DNA of 64,000 nt from Jeotgalibacillus alimentarius (GTDB lineage Bacteria; Bacillota; Bacilli; Bacillales; Jeotgalibacillaceae): NCBI RefSeq assembly GCF_000829445.1, contig NZ_JXRQ01000029.1:124001-188000 (forward strand). Direction: 5' to 3'. Of the stretch, positions 8,915-18,149 are shown piece after piece. Position 1 is the first letter of the stretch; each line of letters begins with the position of its first letter. The notes under the pieces were generated by a model that saw nothing but the letters and a program-made list of their open reading frames with translations, was not told where the DNA came from and did not search any database. The position numbers and the translations under genes were made by a program.

Positions 8915-9760
8915 TTAATGTTTTTTATTTATAGCTTCTCTGGTCTTATCCAAATAATTAATAGACTGTTCGTAATTTAAGGACGCAATGCCTATAAAGA
9001 GAATATCAATTACACTTAATTGGGCAATTCTTGATGCTGTTGCTCCGCTTCGAATGCTTGCTTCTATTGGAGAAACAAACAAATTAACAGATGACATTTT
9101 CTGTACAGTGTTAGTACCGTATGCTGTTAATGAAATAATATTTACTTTATTCTTCTCAGCCAGTTTTAATGTATTGACGATCTCTTTTGTCTCTCCGGAA
9201 TAAGATATAGCAAGGACTACGTCTTGTTCATCCAGATGAACAGCTGATGTAAGCTGAGAATGACTATCTGTAAGAGCCTCACACCACTTATTGATTCTTC
9301 TGAGCTTTTGTTCAAAATCCAATGCGACAATAGCGGATGCCCCTACACCAATAACTACTACTTTTCTAGCATCTGCAATTAAATCAACGGCTGCTTTAAT
9401 TGTTTTTTCATCCATCAAGTTCAGTGTACTTTTTATTGAATGAAGGTTATTATTTGCTACCGACTGAATGATATCTGTCAAACTGGTGTTTGCTGAAATG
9501 TCTCTGTACCTCTCTTCAGCATCATTGTGATTGCTCAGCGAAGCCGAAATACTCAGTTTTAATTCCTTAAAACCATTAATATGCAAAGAGCGGCACATTC
9601 TAATGATAGTCGCTTCACTTGTACTAACATTTTTTGCTAACATTGCGATTGGCATATCCAATACAAGTTGTGGATGATCAAGAATGTATTGAGCAACTTT
9701 TTTCTCAGACGGTTTTAGAGAAGACAAACCTTGTTTTAGCCTTTCAAGACCATTTACCAT
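8915..9760 (-). CDS. MurR/RpiR-family transcriptional regulator
   Basis: 281 aa from ATG 9760, which follows GGGAGGT (a TTG at 9772 is the longer option). The N-terminal HTH_6 domain (LSSLKPSEKKVAQYI, then a helix-turn-helix through about 60) is followed by a SIS sugar-phosphate domain (VVVIGVGASAIVALDF near 137). MurR binds MurNAc-6-phosphate in E. coli; here the first gene position and two operators over the promoter indicate autoregulation of the MurNAc operon. Confidence 0.9.
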   Translation of the reverse strand: MVNGLERLKQGLSSLKPSEKKVAQYILDHPQLVLDMPIAMLAKNVSTSEATIIRMCRSLHINGFKELKLSISASLSNHNDAEERYRDISANTSLTDIIQSVANNNLHSIKSTLNLMDEKTIKAAVDLIADARKVVVIGVGASAIVALDFEQKLRRINKWCEALTDSHSQLTSAVHLDEQDVVLAISYSGETKEIVNTLKLAEKNKVNIISLTAYGTNTVQKMSSVNLFVSPIEASIRSGATASRIAQLSVIDILFIGIASLNYEQSINYLDKTREAINKKH

Positions 9761-9780
9761 GTTACCTCCCAAACATAAAA

Positions 9781-9828
9781 TGTAGCTTAACTACTAATTT
9801 TATTTAATTTATATGTAGCTTAACTACA
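9781..9828 (-). promoter_or_regulatory. Tandem RpiR/MurR operators
   Basis: Two near-identical 15-bp sites, TGTAGCTTAACTACT (9781-9795) and TGTAGCTTAACTACA (9814-9828), each TGTAG-N5-CTACW. They are 33 bp apart, about three helical turns. The upstream copy overlaps the -10 box and the other lies downstream of the start site, the layout of a repressor that blocks RNA polymerase. Confidence 0.8.
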
Positions 9829-9856
9829 TTTTATGCAAGCACATTTGCAATGTCAA
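9828..9856 (-). promoter_or_regulatory. SigA promoter of the MurNAc operon
   Basis: On the minus strand TTGACA (9856-9851), exactly 17 nt, then TAAAAT (9833-9828). Perfect -35 and near-perfect -10. It lies between glcF and the regulator gene, with no clear terminator in front of it. Confidence 0.85.
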
Positions 9857-9886
9857 TCATTTTTTTAATTTTCTAAATCTTATCTC

Positions 9887-11176
9887 TCAATCATTATTTA
9901 GATAATCCGCCAAATGCACAGCCTCCACCAGACCACTCAGTCCCGCTCGCTCAATCCCAAGCTTCATCTGCAGCAGACAGCCCGGATTCGCTGTGACAAT
10001 TACGCCTGGTGCCGCTTCTTTTACGTTTTTCATCTTATCATCGAGGATCTGCATGCTCATTTCAGGTTGCACGAGATTGTAGACACCCGCTGAGCCGCAG
10101 CAGCCGTCTGCGTTTTTCATCTCGACATAATCGGCGCCTTCGACCATCTGAATAAGCTGGCGCGGTTCGTGGTGTACGCCCATGCCGTTTCTTAAGTGAC
10201 ATGAATCCTGATAAGTAACGCGATGCTGACGCTTTTTAAAGCGGATGCGCTCATCAAAGCCATGCTGAATGAGAATGCTTGAGAAGTCGCGGATCCTTGC
10301 CTTGAATCTGGCAGCACGTTCACGCCACTCCATGTCCTGAGACAGAAGGTGATCGTAACCCGCAAGATATGCGCCACACCCTCCGGCATTCAGCACAATA
10401 TAATCTGCTTCCATTCCTTCAAATGCTTCTATATTCCGCTTTGCCATTTCAATCGCTTTTTCCTTTTCACCGGCATGGCCGTGAAGTGCCCCGCAGCAGC
10501 CCTGTCCATCAGGAATGACGATGTCACAGCCTGCTGACTGCAGGAGTCTGATCGTATTCTGATTCGTCTCCTGGAACATGGTATCCATCAGGCAGCCCTG
10601 AAAAAATGCCACTGTTGCTTTCTTTTCACCGGTTGCAAGGAGGCGCTTTCTATCAGTACGCGTTCTTTTCGGAATTGCTGGCAGCACCTTTTCCATCTCC
10701 CTCATCGATTCAGGAAACAGCTTTAAAAAGCCGATTTTCCGCACCCCTTTTTGCAGACCTGACGTCTGATAGAAGCGGACCAGACCAACTGCTCTATTCA
10801 TCTGTTCGTTTTTTGGGAACAGCTCATTTAAAACTGTTCTGCGCACAACCTTCTCTTTCACAGAAGGCTTCTTATAGTCCTGAATAATCGTTCTGGCCTC
10901 TTCAAGCAGGTGACCGTACTGAACGCCTGCAGGACAGACCGGTTCACATGCACGGCAGCCGAGGCAGACATCAAGTGAGTTCGTCATCTCATCAGTGAGC
11001 GGCATCAGCCCATCGTGTACAGCTTTCATCATGGCAATACGTCCGCGCGGAGAGTGAACCTCATCTCCGCCGGTTTGTATGTAAGTTGGGCAACTGGGCA
11101 GACAGAAGCCGCAGCGCATACAGTTCATCAGTTCGCCTTCATCCATCCGTTCTGTAAAAGCCTGTTCAACTGTCAT
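9887..11176 (-). CDS. glcF: Glycolate/D-lactate dehydrogenase iron-sulfur subunit
   Basis: 429 aa. Two 4Fe-4S ferredoxin motifs lie at the N-terminus (CMRCGFCLPSCP about 19-30, CLGCRACEPVCP about 71-82). Two CCG-type cysteine clusters follow (GCCGALHG near 221, GCCGSAG near 360). It passes electrons from the flavin subunit to the respiratory chain at the membrane. Overlaps glcD by 4 nt (ATGA). Annotated as glycolate oxidase by family, but context next to murQ favours D-lactate. Confidence 0.9.
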   Translation of the reverse strand: MTVEQAFTERMDEGELMNCMRCGFCLPSCPTYIQTGGDEVHSPRGRIAMMKAVHDGLMPLTDEMTNSLDVCLGCRACEPVCPAGVQYGHLLEEARTIIQDYKKPSVKEKVVRRTVLNELFPKNEQMNRAVGLVRFYQTSGLQKGVRKIGFLKLFPESMREMEKVLPAIPKRTRTDRKRLLATGEKKATVAFFQGCLMDTMFQETNQNTIRLLQSAGCDIVIPDGQGCCGALHGHAGEKEKAIEMAKRNIEAFEGMEADYIVLNAGGCGAYLAGYDHLLSQDMEWRERAARFKARIRDFSSILIQHGFDERIRFKKRQHRVTYQDSCHLRNGMGVHHEPRQLIQMVEGADYVEMKNADGCCGSAGVYNLVQPEMSMQILDDKMKNVKEAAPGVIVTANPGCLLQMKLGIERAGLSGLVEAVHLADYLNND

Positions 11177-12579
11177 TTGCCAACCACCACACGTTTCTTT
11201 TCTGACTTACCGAATATTTTGTTCGGGTTCATGATATTATCCGGATCGAGTGACTGCTTGATTAGCTTCATAACATTGATCCCTGATGCACCAAGCTTCC
11301 ACTCCAGATACGGCGCCTTCATCTCACCGACTCCGTGCTCTCCTGTGATTGTTCCGCCCAGGCGGATTGCCTCTTTGAAAATTTCTTCGAATGCCGCTTC
11401 CACACGGTGCATTTCTTCAGTGATACGCGCATCTGTAATACACGTCGGATGCAGATTCCCATCACCTGCATGACCGAACGTACAGATCGTCACCTGATGC
11501 TTTACGGCAATCTTCGTAATTGCCTCCACCATTTCAGCTACTTTTGACCGAGGTACAGTTGCATCTTCTAAAATAGTAGTCGGTTTCAGTCTTGCAAGAG
11601 CAGAGAGCGCTGAACGTCTCGCTGTCATCAGATTGTTCGCTTCTTCAGCGGTTTTCGCAAGCTCAACTGAAAAAGCCCCCTGCTTCTCACAGATTTCCTT
11701 CATCAACTGCATCTCATCATTCACAGCAGCCTCTGCGCCGTCCTGCTCAATTAAAAGGATCGCTTCCGCTTCAAGCGGCAGTCCGACTTTTGCAAAGTCC
11801 TCCACTGCACGGATCGTCGCACGGTCCATGAATTCAAGTGTAGCTGGAATGATCCGGTTCGCTATAATCGCAGACACTGCTTCAGCAGCCTGATCCATCG
11901 CTGCAAACTGCGCAAGCATCGTCTTTTTCGATGACGGCATTGGAATCAGCTTCAGTGTCGCTTCCGTAATGACACCAAGCGTACCTTCAGCTCCTGTCAG
12001 CAGCTTTGTCAGATCATAGCCCGCCACGTCTTTCGCCAGTTTACCGCCCGTTTTGATGACAGAACCATCCGGCATCACTGCTTCAAGACCAAGCACATAG
12101 TCCTTTGTCACACCGTACTTTAATCCGCGTAAACCGCCTGAATTCTCACTGATGTTCCCGCCAATTGTTGAAATTTTCATAGATGATGGATCAGGCGGAT
12201 AAAACAGACCGCGCATTTCCACTGCATCAATCAGGTCCTTGGTGATGACACCAGGCTGCACTGTCACTGTCAGATTTTCTTCATCAATTTCAAGAATCTG
12301 ATTCATCCGGTTGAACAGCAGCACAACCCCACCCGCAGTCGGCGTCGTTCCTGCACTTAAGTTCGTTCCGGACCCGCGCGGCACAATCGGAATGCCTTCT
12401 GACCTGCAAAATCTCACAATCTCAGACACTTCCTCTGCAGACCCGGGCGACACAACCGCATCCGGCATGGCCTGAAATCCGGGGGTGCCGTCATAGGAAT
12501 AGGCTAGGAGATCGGCTTGTGAAGCACGGGCGTGACCATTTGTGATCCCTTTCAAGGTCTTTAATAATCGATCATTCAT
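11173..12579 (-). CDS. glcD: FAD-linked 2-hydroxyacid dehydrogenase, GlcD type
   Basis: 468 aa, close to B. subtilis YsfC. The PCMH-type FAD-binding domain is visible (VPRGSGTNLSAGTTP near 62-76, GGNISENSGGLRGLKYG near 135-151), and the C-terminal oxidase domain includes GHAGDGNLHPT and TGEHGVG. It oxidises glycolate or D-lactate to the 2-oxo acid. It lies 31 nt after an RpiR-family regulator gene on the same strand. Base composition is much richer in G+C than the MurNAc operon. Confidence 0.9.
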   Translation of the reverse strand: MNDRLLKTLKGITNGHARASQADLLAYSYDGTPGFQAMPDAVVSPGSAEEVSEIVRFCRSEGIPIVPRGSGTNLSAGTTPTAGGVVLLFNRMNQILEIDEENLTVTVQPGVITKDLIDAVEMRGLFYPPDPSSMKISTIGGNISENSGGLRGLKYGVTKDYVLGLEAVMPDGSVIKTGGKLAKDVAGYDLTKLLTGAEGTLGVITEATLKLIPMPSSKKTMLAQFAAMDQAAEAVSAIIANRIIPATLEFMDRATIRAVEDFAKVGLPLEAEAILLIEQDGAEAAVNDEMQLMKEICEKQGAFSVELAKTAEEANNLMTARRSALSALARLKPTTILEDATVPRSKVAEMVEAITKIAVKHQVTICTFGHAGDGNLHPTCITDARITEEMHRVEAAFEEIFKEAIRLGGTITGEHGVGEMKAPYLEWKLGASGINVMKLIKQSLDPDNIMNPNKIFGKSEKKRVVVGK

Positions 12580-12610
12580 TTTAATCTCACCTCTTTTTTC
12601 AAATTACAAT

Positions 12611-13471
12611 CTATTTGTCCTTCCTAAGAAATGATATAGAGTCTCTAGTTTCGTCAATTTGTTTCATTGTATTTTCATATTCTCTTGATGCAATGCATAT
12701 GAGTAAGATATCAATAACATGAAGTTGTGCCATTCTGGATGAAGTAGCACCACTACGCAGTGTCGCTTCACCGGTTGGTGATATAAAAAGTTGAATATCA
12801 GCCTGTTCACTTACAAGAGACCGTCCATACTTTGTGATCCCAATCGTTTGTACACCTTTACTATGTGCCAACTCCAGTAGTCGGGCTACTTCAGGCGTAT
12901 TACCTGAAAAAGATATTCCAACTACCACATCATTAACTCCTTTATTTGCAATTAAAGTCGCAGCCATATGTGTATCTGAAAAAGCATGTACTTCTTTACC
13001 TATCCGCATGAACTTTTGCTCTGCATCCTTTGCCGCAATATATGATCCTCCAAAACCGAGAAAGATAATAGATTTAGCCTTACTTAGTACTTCTACAGCT
13101 TGATTAATCTCTTTTACACTTAAAATATCTACTGTTTCTCTTAACATACGTATGGTATTTTGTGTGACCTTACTAACAATGTTTTTAACTTCCTCTTTGG
13201 GATTAATATCTCTGTAAGACTCTTTATTATCTTCCTTCAGATCCCCGGCAACACGGATTTTCAATTCCTGAAACCCAGAGAATCCCACAGATTTACACAG
13301 CCTTATCACCGCTGCACTGCTGGTTCCACTTTTTTCACCGAGCTTTGCAGCAGTGAGCTGAACTGCTTCCTCAGGATGCGAAAGAATATATTGAGCGATT
13401 TTACTTTCCGATTTCGGTAATTTACCTGCCATTTCAGAAAGTATAATGATCCCTCCCTTGATTTCTCCCAT
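12611..13471 (-). CDS. Second RpiR-family regulator
   Basis: 286 aa from ATG 13471 (GTG at 13483 is also possible; GTGAGGA precedes the ATG). HTH_6 domain with GTSSAAVIRLCKSVGFSGF near 50 and SIS domain with IIFLGFGGSYIAAKD near 140. Closely resembles the MurNAc-operon regulator in layout. It faces away from nagA and is followed closely by glcD, so it may control glcDF, nagAB or both in response to an amino-sugar phosphate. Confidence 0.88.
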   Translation of the reverse strand: MGEIKGGIIILSEMAGKLPKSESKIAQYILSHPEEAVQLTAAKLGEKSGTSSAAVIRLCKSVGFSGFQELKIRVAGDLKEDNKESYRDINPKEEVKNIVSKVTQNTIRMLRETVDILSVKEINQAVEVLSKAKSIIFLGFGGSYIAAKDAEQKFMRIGKEVHAFSDTHMAATLIANKGVNDVVVGISFSGNTPEVARLLELAHSKGVQTIGITKYGRSLVSEQADIQLFISPTGEATLRSGATSSRMAQLHVIDILLICIASREYENTMKQIDETRDSISFLRKDK

Positions 13472-13621
13472 ACTCGTCCTCACTTTCTATGTTATAAATC
13501 TTTCTATTTCATCTCAGCTTATCTATATTCATTTTAAAAATCAATTGAATTTTTAAAATATTATTTCATTATTTTTTGCATCATTATATACTGTGTATAA
13601 ATATGACTCGGGAGTGCTATT

Positions 13622-14779
13622 ATGATCAACCACCTAGAGATTGAGTACGTTATTAAAAATATCAAAAACAGGATTTGTATTTCTGATGGCAAAATTATAT
13701 CTATATCCAACGCTTCTGCAGATCAAGCTGATATTTCAATCCCCCCAACCCACCATCTCCTTCCAGGCTTCATCGATCCCCACATACACGGGGCAGCCGG
13801 GGCTGATGTGATGGATGCGACACCTGAGGCACTTCAGGTGATGGCGGATGCGCTTGTGAAAGAAGGCGTGACTTCATTTCTCGCGACGACGATGACGCAG
13901 ACTGAAGGTGGTGTGATGAAGGCGCTGCGGAATACAGCTGAATTTATGAGTCGGCAAACGTCAGGTGCTGAGGTGCTTGGGGTTCATTTGGAAGGTCCGT
14001 TTTTATCACCTGAAAAAGCCGGGGCACAGGATCCGACTTTGATGATTACACCGGACATTAAATTATTTCAGGCTTTTCAGGAAGCGTGCGGAGAGACAAT
14101 TAAAGTAGTGACCGCTGCACCTGAACGGGAGAATGGCTTTCATTTTACAAAAGAAGTGTCAGACAGCGGTGTGACGGTTTCTGTCGGACATTCAGGTGCC
14201 ACGTATGATGAATTGAAGCAGGCGATTGATGCAGGTGCGGGCCAGGTGACTCATCTGTATAACCAGATGAGTCCGTTTCATCACCGTGACCCTGGTGTGG
14301 CAGGCGGTGCGTTGCTGGAAAGAGGATTAAAGGCTGAAATCATTGCGGATTTTGTACATAGTCACCCTGAGGCGGTGAGGCTTGCCTGGAATGAAAAAGG
14401 TGCTGACGGTCTGATGCTGATTACGGATGCGATGCGTGCGAAGGGACTGTCTGATGGGACGTATGATCTTGGCGGCCAGCAGGTAACCGTGGAAGGAACT
14501 GAAGCACGGCTGGCTGACGGAACGCTTGCCGGCAGTGTACTGACGATGGAGCACGCGGTTAAAAATATGATGTCTATTACAGACATCACGATTGATGGCC
14601 TTGCAAAAATCACATCCGGGAATGCAGCGCACCAGCTTGGGGTATGGGATCGTAAAGGCAGTATTGAACCTGGAAAGGACGCGGACTTTGTTGTACTTGA
14701 TGCATCCTTCAACGTGGTACTGACGATCTGCCGTGGTGAAGTTGTCTATCAGAAGGAGGGGTTGTCATGGATGTTGTGA
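13622..14779 (+). CDS. nagA: N-acetylglucosamine-6-phosphate deacetylase
   Basis: 385 aa. Amidohydrolase TIM barrel with the metal motif H-x-H (His54, His56 in PGFIDPHIHG), HLEGPF near 123 and VGHSGATYDE near 188. It removes acetate from GlcNAc-6-phosphate, the MurQ product. Ribosome site GGGAG upstream. The first 120 nt are very AT-rich (17/60 then 20/60 G+C by hand count) and the rest is GC-rich, a sharp break inside the gene. Overlaps nagB. Confidence 0.95.
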   Translation: MINHLEIEYVIKNIKNRICISDGKIISISNASADQADISIPPTHHLLPGFIDPHIHGAAGADVMDATPEALQVMADALVKEGVTSFLATTMTQTEGGVMKALRNTAEFMSRQTSGAEVLGVHLEGPFLSPEKAGAQDPTLMITPDIKLFQAFQEACGETIKVVTAAPERENGFHFTKEVSDSGVTVSVGHSGATYDELKQAIDAGAGQVTHLYNQMSPFHHRDPGVAGGALLERGLKAEIIADFVHSHPEAVRLAWNEKGADGLMLITDAMRAKGLSDGTYDLGGQQVTVEGTEARLADGTLAGSVLTMEHAVKNMMSITDITIDGLAKITSGNAAHQLGVWDRKGSIEPGKDADFVVLDASFNVVLTICRGEVVYQKEGLSWML

Positions 14780-15489
14780 TTGTGAAGAACTACATTGAAA
14801 TGAGTAAGCATGCTGCCGAATTGGTTGGTGAATGCATACGAAGTCATGAGGATCCGGTGCTCGGACTTGCTACAGGTGGCACGCCGATCGGAATGTACCA
14901 GCTGCTTGTCAGACAGTATCGTGAGGGGCTTCTTTCATTTAAAAATGTGAAGACATTTAACCTCGATGAATATATCGGGCTCGACCCGGCTCACTCAAAA
15001 AGCTATCACAGATATATGAACGAGCATTTGTTTTCCCACGTGGATATTCTAAGGGATCAGACGTTTATTCCAAATGGGATGGCATCAAACCTTCAAAAGG
15101 AGTGCAGGCAATATGAAAAGCTTCTGAAGAGAGTCGGACCGCCTGACCTGCAGATTTTGGGGATTGGGGAAAACGGTCATATCGGCTTTAATGAGCCTGG
15201 CAGTGATTTCGATGGAGATACACATGTGATCAGGCTTGCTGACTCAACGCGCGAGGCGAATGCACGCTATTTCCGCTCTCCTGATGAAGTCCCGACGCAT
15301 GCGATCACAATGGGTGTAAAGTCTATTTTGCGCAGCAAGAAAATTGTCCTGCTCGCATCCGGAGAGAAGAAGGCTAATGCAGTGAAGCGGCTTTTAGACG
15401 GAGAGACAGATCCTGCGTTTCCTGCTTCAGCCTTATGTAATCATAAAGATGTTACGCTGATCGTTGATAACGCCGCGATGAGTAAATAA
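14767..15489 (+). CDS. nagB: Glucosamine-6-phosphate deaminase
   Basis: 240 aa, the usual length. LGLATGGTPIGMYQ near 34-47, FNLDEYIGL near 69 and LGIGENGHIGFNEPG near 135 are family signatures. It converts glucosamine-6-phosphate to fructose-6-phosphate and ammonia, the last step of the route. AGGAGGGG precedes the ATG inside the end of nagA (13-nt overlap), so translation is coupled. I see no terminator hairpin after it. Confidence 0.96.
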   Translation: MDVVIVKNYIEMSKHAAELVGECIRSHEDPVLGLATGGTPIGMYQLLVRQYREGLLSFKNVKTFNLDEYIGLDPAHSKSYHRYMNEHLFSHVDILRDQTFIPNGMASNLQKECRQYEKLLKRVGPPDLQILGIGENGHIGFNEPGSDFDGDTHVIRLADSTREANARYFRSPDEVPTHAITMGVKSILRSKKIVLLASGEKKANAVKRLLDGETDPAFPASALCNHKDVTLIVDNAAMSK

Positions 15490-15592
15490 TGCTCAGTTTT
15501 CCAAAAAAATAAATATTCTGCAAAACTAGATATTTAGTCCTATCCTCATGTATAATATAGGAGAAGATCGGTACAGGAGGTGGGACTTTCAT

Positions 15593-16747
15593 ATGTTCGA
15601 TCCAATAACGCTTGGGGCAGTTTTATTTTTACTTGCGATCATTTCAGCTGTCGTCATGACGGTTACCTGGAAGATGAACCTCCAGGAAAGAGGACTTGGC
15701 ATGTGGGCATGGGCTGCCATTATCGGCGGACTGGGCTTTCTTCCTTTGCCTTTTGCTTCATACATTGGATCTTATACTGTCGTACTGAATAACATTGCAA
15801 CCATACTTGCGCCTCTGTTAATCCTTGAGGGGATTTTAAGATTTCGCGGTTATAGTGGAGAAAGACTGCGTTCTTACATATATGTACTGGTGATGATCTA
15901 TTCAACTGTATTCATCATGATTCTAAGAGACGCTCCAAATGAACGGTTCTTATTTTTCGATTCATTAATGATTCCTATCTTCTATTTTTCGGCATTTTTT
16001 CTGCTGCGAAAATCTACCGGGATGGAAAGAAAAATATATATGCTGTCAGCTGCCATATTTGTGCTGATTGGGACTTCATTTGCAGGAAGATGGATTTTAG
16101 CATGGAATGGTTCATTTGACGCAAATCTGGATGCTCACCCATATACGAGTTATTTGTTTTTTGTTGTCATCATATGGACGCTTGGCTGGACGTACGGCCT
16201 TAGTATTGCCGTTCATTTTAGAAATCATAATCGAATTGTAAAGCTGGCAACTCATGATTACCTGACCGGCCTGCCGAATAGAAAATATTTAAGCGATTAT
16301 ATGGAACAGCTTCTTAAAGAGGAAACAAACAAATCTTTTGTTTTATTTTCACTGGATTTGAATGGTTTCAAACAAATTAATGACACCTTTGGCCATAAAA
16401 CAGGCGATGATGTGCTAATTAAAATGGCTGACTCACTAAGAGACTTCTCGTGGCAGCGCTACACAGCTGTCCGTCTTGGTGGGGATGAGTTTGTTGTCAT
16501 TATTCAGCAGCCTGTCGACGAGCAATCAATCTCTGATATGAAACAGGAACTCAGATATGCGATTGAAGATGACAAGCCAATTGAACACGGTGTGATTAAC
16601 CTGAAGATTTCCATTGGCCACGCTGCTTATCCCACTGACGGTCAAACACTTGATGAACTGTTAGTGAAAGCTGATCACAAGATGTATCAGGAAAAATCAC
16701 TCAGAAAACACCGGTCTGAAATTCATACAGCAGGCTTTCACATATGA
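15593..16747 (+). CDS. Membrane-anchored diguanylate cyclase
   Basis: 384 aa from ATG 15593, placed 12 nt after AGGAGG; a longer frame back to 15548 lacks a ribosome site. About six or seven membrane helices fill residues 1-210, then a GGDEF domain starts at THDYLTGLPNRKY with the intact active-site RLGGDEF near 308. It makes cyclic di-GMP from GTP. The hydrophobic N-terminus is not a sensor domain I can name. A TATAAT lies at 15551-15556. Confidence 0.9.
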   Translation: MFDPITLGAVLFLLAIISAVVMTVTWKMNLQERGLGMWAWAAIIGGLGFLPLPFASYIGSYTVVLNNIATILAPLLILEGILRFRGYSGERLRSYIYVLVMIYSTVFIMILRDAPNERFLFFDSLMIPIFYFSAFFLLRKSTGMERKIYMLSAAIFVLIGTSFAGRWILAWNGSFDANLDAHPYTSYLFFVVIIWTLGWTYGLSIAVHFRNHNRIVKLATHDYLTGLPNRKYLSDYMEQLLKEETNKSFVLFSLDLNGFKQINDTFGHKTGDDVLIKMADSLRDFSWQRYTAVRLGGDEFVVIIQQPVDEQSISDMKQELRYAIEDDKPIEHGVINLKISIGHAAYPTDGQTLDELLVKADHKMYQEKSLRKHRSEIHTAGFHI

Positions 16748-16761
16748 ATCGTTCGACAAAT

Positions 16762-16811
16762 TTCCCGGGAAATAGAGATTTTCATCTCGACATTTCTCCG
16801 GGAATTTTTTT
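16762..16811 (+). terminator. Long hairpin terminator of the cyclase gene
   Basis: TTCCCGG and CCGGGAA arms enclose further pairing (GAAAT/ATTTC, GAGA/TCTC) and are followed by T7. The T run covers the stop codon of the convergent gene. Confidence 0.85.
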
Positions 16812-17175
16812 ATACATTTCCTATAGGTTCTGCGGTTTCTTCAAACAGGTTGCGAATTAGCCACTTATGGTAAAAGTACTCACCTGCAGTCAAAATCAAA
16901 CCAGCTGCGAGTGCTTCACCAAAGATATCGTTATAACCGAGCAGGACAAGTGTAAACCAGATCACAAGCGTCCCAAGAAGCAGGTCGCCAATCGTGCCAA
17001 CCGTGTTCCCCGCATTTCTGACAACAAGCATATCCCCGATATAAGCGACTACATAAAGCACAACAGCAACAATGGTTGAATCTGTAAACGTCACCTCATT
17101 GAAGCCTGTCAGCACAATCCAGATCACCGGAAACAATATCAGCGCTTTGATCAGCATTGATTTCCCATGGTTCAT
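16810..17175 (-). CDS. YndM-like DUF2512 membrane protein
   Basis: 121 aa from ATG 17175, about 7 nt after GGGGGGTG (a GTG at 17184 is in frame). Four hydrophobic helices fill the protein, with GEYFYHKWLI near the end, as in DUF2512 proteins of Bacillales. Function unknown. Confidence 0.75.
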   Translation of the reverse strand: MNHGKSMLIKALILFPVIWIVLTGFNEVTFTDSTIVAVVLYVVAYIGDMLVVRNAGNTVGTIGDLLLGTLVIWFTLVLLGYNDIFGEALAAGLILTAGEYFYHKWLIRNLFEETAEPIGNV

Positions 17176-17342
17176 GTCTAACACCCCCCGATCCTGTCAC
17201 CGCCTTATTGTCTCACGTGTGGCGGACAATCATATTGATATAGAGTTGTCAGGAATGGGAGAAAATCCATGGCTGAAAATATGGGAAATGATCGTGTGCG
17301 ATTGTGATACACTATAGAAAATAACGGTCTGGAGGGGTCAGT

Positions 17343-17741
17343 ATGGATCATATGAAATCCGCTATTAAAAAACTCGTTGAATCTCTTGATCCGGAATTCA
17401 TCCTGCTTTTCGGATCTCATGCCAGATCAACTGCGCGTGAAACAAGTGATTATGATATCGCTTATTATCCGACCAAACATATTGCACCGTTTAATCGTCT
17501 CATTTTAAAAAGCCAGCTGTCTGAACTGCTCGGTGCAGAAGCAGATCTGGTAGATCTTAAAACAATTGATACAGTTTTTGCTGCTCAGGTATATTATGAC
17601 GGTGAATGTATATACGCAAAAAATGAAGATCTGTACCATAAAGAAAAAATTAAAAGTCTGGCGATGTATGTTGACTTGAATGAGATGAGAATGAATATAT
17701 TGAAGGATGTTGAACAGCGGGGGCGTATATATGAAGAGTGA
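17343..17741 (+). CDS. mntA: MntA-type antitoxin nucleotidyltransferase
   Basis: 132 aa, minimal nucleotidyltransferase. The signature GSx10DxD is intact: GSHARSTARETSDYD at about 23-37. In type VII systems MntA adds AMP to a tyrosine of the HepT toxin and so silences it. GGAGGGG precedes the ATG. It overlaps the toxin gene by 11 nt, the usual antitoxin-first order here. Confidence 0.9.
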   Translation: MDHMKSAIKKLVESLDPEFILLFGSHARSTARETSDYDIAYYPTKHIAPFNRLILKSQLSELLGAEADLVDLKTIDTVFAAQVYYDGECIYAKNEDLYHKEKIKSLAMYVDLNEMRMNILKDVEQRGRIYEE

Positions 17742-18138
17742 TGTGGTCGTGAATAAAGTGTCATCCATTGAGCGTTGTATCCGTCGTGTGAAAGAAGTGT
17801 ATGATCAAAACCCGGAAAATCTTGAAGATTACACTAAGCAGGATAGTATTGTTCTAAATATTCAGCGGGCCTGCCAGGTTTCGATTGATCTGGCATTACA
17901 CATCGTTCAGACAAAAAAGCTTGGGATCCCAAAAACCAGCCGTGAAGCATTTGACTTTCTGGAAAAAGCAGCATGCATCAGTCCTGAAATCTCCGCTAAC
18001 CTAAAAGCAATGGTTGGATTCAGAAATATTGCAGTCCATGAATATCAGGAGCTGGCACTGGATATTTTACAAGCCATCATTGAAGAACACCTGAATGATT
18101 TTACTGATTTTACTGAACAGATCCTGAAAATGAGATAA
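17731..18138 (+). CDS. hepT: HepT-type toxin (HEPN, DUF86)
   Basis: 135 aa from ATG 17731. The HEPN RNase motif Rx4HxY is intact as RNIAVHEY near 101-108; the Tyr is the residue AMPylated by MntA. HepT cleaves RNA, including tRNA ends in studied systems. The upstream start at 17707 gives eight extra residues but no ribosome site. A strong terminator follows directly, so the pair is a self-contained unit. Confidence 0.9.
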   Translation: MKSDVVVNKVSSIERCIRRVKEVYDQNPENLEDYTKQDSIVLNIQRACQVSIDLALHIVQTKKLGIPKTSREAFDFLEKAACISPEISANLKAMVGFRNIAVHEYQELALDILQAIIEEHLNDFTDFTEQILKMR

Positions 18139-18149
18139 CTCATATAAGA

